Shown: positions 35,849 through 39,671 of the stretch, piece after piece
How the letters are laid out: every line of letters begins with the position of its first letter
Position numbering within the stretch: position 1 is the stretch's first letter
From: Sphingomonas sp. 28-63-12
GTDB lineage: Bacteria; Pseudomonadota; Alphaproteobacteria; Sphingomonadales; Sphingomonadaceae
Reading direction: 5' to 3'
Assembly (NCBI GenBank): GCA_002281535.1
Contig: NCGD01000023.1
Location: 1 to 39,671, forward strand
Length of the DNA: 39,671 bases
Notes under the pieces: generated by a model
Database searches by the model: none
Told to the model about the DNA's origin: nothing
What the model saw: only the letters and a program-made list of their open reading frames with translations
Made by a program: the position numbers and the translations under genes

Positions 35849-36133
35849 ATGAAGTTCCGATTTGGCGCGGCGGCGCTGGCTTTTTCCCCTTGTTGCGCCG
35901 CATGGGCAGACGCACCCGCGCCGCCGCCTGATACCTGCCGCCTCACCACCACCGAACGGTTCATCGGCGCCAAGGCGATCCGTCAGGTGCGCAGCGCGGT
36001 GCAGCAGATCGCCCGCCCCAATCCCGTGCGCTGGATCACCCCGGGCCAGCCCATCACGCTGGATTTCAGCGCACGCCGTCTTAACGTGATTCTGGATGAG
36101 AGCGGCCACATCGCCGCCATGCGCTGCGGCTGA
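35849..36133 (+). CDS. Peptidase inhibitor I78-like exported protein
   Basis: 94-aa protein with a signal peptide (about 1-24, ends AAWA). The mature part matches the I78 inhibitor pattern: a Cys at the start (DTCRL), FIGAKAIRQVRSAV, then PVRWITPGQPITLDFSARRLNVILDESGHIAAMRC with the partner Cys near the end. I78 proteins inhibit serine proteases. ATG 35849 is preceded by GGGGAAAA; the upstream open frame runs through the ilvC terminator. Its last 151 bases are overlapped antisense by the tail of the large surface-protein frame. Confidence 0.83.
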   Translation: MKFRFGAAALAFSPCCAAWADAPAPPPDTCRLTTTERFIGAKAIRQVRSAVQQIARPNPVRWITPGQPITLDFSARRLNVILDESGHIAAMRCG

Positions 36134-39100
36134 TCACACCAGTCGGGCCACCGCAAGCCTCTTGCCAGCCCGCCTGTTGCCGTTACGGTGCCAGCGTTCT
36201 GAACGAAGTTACCAGTTACCGTGACGCGCGCTGGGGCATTGATAGTACCGGTGTTCGTCAGTGTATTGAACGTCACGTTTGCGTTCGCAACCAAGGTGCC
36301 TGCGTTCGTCACAGAACGCAGAGCATCATTCGTTCCAAGGATAAGCTGCGCACCGAGCGCAACTGTCGCATCCATCGTGTCCGCAAAGGTACCACCACCG
36401 GTCGTATCAAGTGTCCCAGCACTAACTGTCAGACCACCTGTGAAGGTGTTCGCGCCAGTGAGGTTGAGCGTGCCCTGACCAAGCTTCTCCAAGAAACCTG
36501 GGCCGACGACAACACCGGAATAGGTGCTGTCGCCGGACTGATCTATGACCAGGGTGTTCGCGACGGTGCCGCTTAGTCCGCCGAGGTTGACGATACCTGT
36601 CGGATCTTGGAAGCCCGCAGTGATGATCCTCCGCACAGCGGCACGTTCGACTGCATTCGTAATGTTGCCAACAACGACCATCAGGCCATCGTTGGTCACA
36701 GTCGAACCTGCAGTGACATTACCGGAAAGATAGACGGTTCCGCCATCAACGTTCGTGATCTCACCGGTGGCGGATACGTCGCCGTCGATGTAGGCAATCC
36801 CACCAACCAAGTTAACAAGGCTCGTCAGGGCCGTTGCGCCGCCGAGCGAGAGCCTGCCAGCGTTGCTGACATCCCCAAGTACTGAACCGGCAGAAAACTG
36901 GAGAATGCCGCTCGCCGTGTTCGAGACGTCGCCCACAGTCGCTAGAGCATTATTGACGACAAGCCTGCCCGAATTGTCGATCGTAACAGCAGTCAGACCG
37001 GCATTTGCAGCAATGTCGCCTGTGTTTGTGATCGAACCGGTGTTGGCGGTCCCATTGAACGAAATGTTGCCAGAATTGCTGATTGCGCCAGTTGTAGCCG
37101 CGCCATCAATGGTCAAGCTGCCATCGTTGGCGATGAAGCCTGTGACGAGATTGGCATAGGCCCGCACGGTACCCGGTGCGTCGATCGCAACCGTTGTCAG
37201 CAGCTCGTTCGAGTAGAACTCTGCAGAGCCGCCTGTAACGGTGAGGAAGCCGCCGTTGGTTGCGTCCATCAGGCGACCCGTCAGGTTACCCAAGCGCGTG
37301 CTGACCAGACCATTATTCAGGGTCAGGCCCGAAAGGCTGTTCTGATTGGTGAAATAAGCCGTGCCCGCATAACCAGTGTCGTTCAGCTCAAGCGTACCGT
37401 TTGAGAACTTGCCGCTCAGGACCGCCCAATCGCCATCAGAATCGGTGTTGTCGTAGACCGCAATGCGGCCCTGCTGTGCGTTTAGGTTGACGTTGTTAAC
37501 GAGGTTCACTGCACCGATGCCATAGGGCGAACCGAAAACAAGGGTCGAACCGGTCGTCACGAACCCACCAGAATTCCAAAATAGCGTCTGGCCCACCGAC
37601 CCGGTGATCTTGCCAAAGTTGAGCGAGAGACCTTCATCAGTGGCTGCAAAGCCCCCACTACCGGTCCAGTTGACCTGATTGGGCAAGATCGTGCCAACCC
37701 GACGAATAATCTCGCCCGAGGTCAGAACGACGCCTGCGGTGTTCTCAGACAGGGTAGCAGCTGCGCCCACGCCGCCGATAGTTCCGGCCCCATTAAAGGT
37801 GACCCTGCTGTCAAAGTGAATGCCCGCGCCGATATCGGCTTGCAGCGTCGCACCGCTGATGAGGGTGGCACCCGAATAGGTATTGTCACCAGCGAACTGG
37901 ACGAGGCCGCCCCCGCCGATCTGAACATTCGCACCGCTGCCCGAACGCAGCGAAGCGCCACCAATGCTGGCTGCACTATCGTCCGCAATGGATCCTTCAA
38001 AGCGGATCGTGTTGCCCACGCCAGGCAAAAGGTTGATCGAGCTCCCCTTCATGATGAAGAGGTCTGTCCCAGCCGCCTGGCCAGCTTCGCCACCATTCTC
38101 GCTGTTGCCACCCAAGACGTAGTTGTCTGAGAAAAGCGCATTGTCAGTGATGTTTAGCGTACCGCCGCTGGCTACAAAGATTGCGCCGCCGAAGCCGGAG
38201 CCGCCACCGCCGCCCGCATCATCGCCATCGGACCCGACACCGGCGCCAAAGCCAGCTGAACCGCCAGCACCTGCGTCGCCGTCCAAATAAGCCCCGCCAA
38301 CGCCACCGGCGGAACCAGAGTCACCACCTGAACCGCCTGTACCGCCCGACGCGCCACCGGCGCCAAAGCCGCTGACACCGCCCGAGCCGCCAGCACCGCC
38401 GCCGCCGCCTACGGCACCGCTTGTGCCAACCGCGTATCCGCCATAGCCGCCAAAGCCGCCTTCGCCGCCGCTAAAGAAGCGGCTCCCGTCGCCGCCGACG
38501 CCACCGCTACCGCCGTCGCCGCCGACACCTGCCGCGCCCACCTGATAAGCAGTGATCGTCATGGCAATTTGGTAAGTTGTGTCGCCCGCCAGGCGGACAA
38601 GCTCTTCCCTTGCGTCTGCCACTTCAGCCGCCGCCATTTCCGTAAACTTAGCTGCAAGTAGCGTGAAGCTCGGCGCCAAAGCAGTTGTCGTTGGTCCACC
38701 GGCATTGACCCCAGCTGCAGCAGCGGCAGCTAGAGCAGTCATTTGAGCCGCGATTTCGACGAAATCGGGTCCCTCCTTAAGTGCCTTAATGGTCTTCGCC
38801 GCATCATAAGCAACGTTAAGCGCATCCAGGACAGTATCAGCGGTTACAGCGAGGCCATTGGACCCATGTCCGCCGGATCCACCAGTCCCACCGACGCCAA
38901 TGTCGGCATTTTCGCCGTTATAACCAGAATAGCCTGGGCCGCCCTTACCACCGTCAAAATTTGCAAAGCCGACATCTGAATCAGCACCATTCTGCCCCGA
39001 TGAAGCAGTGCCCGGGGAAGCGAGACCGTTCATCGAGCCACCAACGTTACCGATGCCGCCATTGCCGCCTTCGGCTGTGTTGCTGCGCAGCGTAACGTTT

Positions 39101-39474
39101 TTAAGCGTCAGAGTGCTCCCGCTATCGACGAAGAATACGCCACCTAAACCTGCGCCGCCGCCGCTACCATCAGCGCCGTGAGTAGAAAAATTGGTGAATG
39201 TGGTGAGTTGGGAATCGACGCCGATCTGCAACGAACTGCCTGACGACACTGCGGACACGCTGTCTGACAACGTCAGAACGCCACTGTCGGAGTTCACAAC
39301 AAGCGGATTGAGCGCGCTGACCGTAATCGCGTCAGTAACAGCATAACCCGATCCAGAAGCGCCATCGACAACAGAAACCGAGGCGTCAGAAGGCGCTGCG
39401 TTGGCTGCGCCTGCTGCAAGAATGAAGCTCGTTGCAAGCACTGAAGCAGATGAGCGGAAGGCGGTCTTTTTCAT
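35983..39474 (-). pseudogene. Autotransporter-type surface protein lacking its beta-barrel
   Basis: Open frame of 1163 codons. The signal peptide is residues 1 to about 27 (ends GAANA). A beta-helix-like region follows, then an Ala-rich helical block (about 210-315), a Gly-rich block with GGxGG repeats (about 308-438), and autotransporter-associated beta-strand repeats such as LVQFAGDNTYSGATLISGATLQ and LNLTGANTFTGGLTVSAGTLDT. Family proteins normally end in a 250-300 aa beta-barrel. Here the repeat region breaks off after TVTATGGL (codon end at 36166). The last 60 residues are Arg/Trp/Cys-rich, unrelated, and antisense to the I78 gene. I infer 3' truncation by deletion or rearrangement near 36140-36166. 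A secreted product might still be made: AGGGAA precedes the ATG and no internal stop exists. Codon use is visibly less GC-rich than in the ilv genes. Confidence 0.75.
38160..38550 (-). repeat. Gly-rich coding repeat in the surface protein
   Basis: Degenerate GGC/GGT-rich codons encode irregular GGxGG and GAGGxGG units, with few aromatic residues (GGYGGYA). The opposite strand reads as Arg/His/Pro-rich frames, which are shadows. Such tracts form flexible or polyglycine-like segments and are prone to length change. Confidence 0.7.
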
Positions 39475-39671
39475 GTATCGTTCCCTGTAATCCAGAATTG
39501 TTGGTTAATTTTTGAACCGGCGCTTGGCGGCTACAAGCCAATCAAATGACTGCGACCCTGACGAAGAAATTGAAAAAATTTTCTCGAGCTTTTTTTCTAA
39601 AACCTCATTCTAATCTAAGGGTTTAGACCGCAAGTTTATACCGTCCGCCTAGGGATTGCTTCGCGATCAAA
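39475..39671. other. Upstream region of the surface-protein gene
   Basis: An AT-rich stretch with runs of A/T (39570-39620) that differs from the rest of the window. On the minus strand AGGGAA sits 6 bases before the ATG. A promoter is likely here but no unambiguous -35/-10 pair was assigned. Confidence 0.4.

Noticed and set aside
38160-38550. CRISPR-like or tandem-repeat array
   Set aside because: The periodicity comes from Gly codons in an open frame; there are no constant repeats with unique spacers.

Overview
The window looks like chromosomal DNA of a high-GC alphaproteobacterium, most likely a sphingomonad. This is an inference from gene content: a 180-kDa-class NAD glutamate dehydrogenase, cobST with a C-terminal J-domain gene and bolA, and a catecholate-type TonB receptor. 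No rRNA or other phylogenetic marker is present. Two regions stand apart from the core: a recombinase-borne island at the left and a Gly-rich surface-protein gene at the right end.

Island (about 113-10124). A 32-bp direct repeat equal to the 3' end of tRNA-Thr(CGT) flanks about 10 kb of visibly lower-GC DNA. A tyrosine integrase lies next to the intact tRNA. The cargo is defence-like. There are two DNA methyltransferases of different classes, plus a PLD-family nuclease with a probable B3-like C-terminal domain; together they look like a type IIS-style restriction-modification system. There is also a small serine recombinase with nested inverted repeats in front of it, an HNH nuclease behind a good sigma70-like promoter, a 0.76-kb apparently noncoding stretch rich in inverted repeats, a small membrane protein, an XRE regulator and a TIGR02391 (Ymh) protein.

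Core, 10374-23000. A PAS-type protein and the large NAD-glutamate dehydrogenase lie on +. On the minus strand are a TonB-dependent siderophore receptor, a ribbon-helix-helix protein, cobT, an SPFH/band-7 protein and cobS. Repeats in front of the receptor gene suggest an operator.

Core, 23084-30551. A tight + strand operon encodes VOC proteins, a DUF1428 protein, a GST and an AHSA1/SRPBCC protein. It is followed by a lipoprotein, then a minus-strand J-domain gene divergent from a translationally coupled bolA-nudix-pirin run and an epoxide-hydrolase-like gene.

Core, 30643-36133. An exported M20 peptidase precedes ilvB-ilvH-ilvC (branched-chain amino acid synthesis), with a REP/MITE-like repeat between ilvH and ilvC and a clear intrinsic terminator after ilvC. 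A small periplasmic I78-type inhibitor follows.

Right end, 35983-39474 (minus). A large secreted protein with autotransporter-associated beta-strand repeats has lost its expected C-terminal beta-barrel. Its last about 60 codons are out-of-family sequence that runs antisense into the I78 gene, so it is probably a truncated gene.
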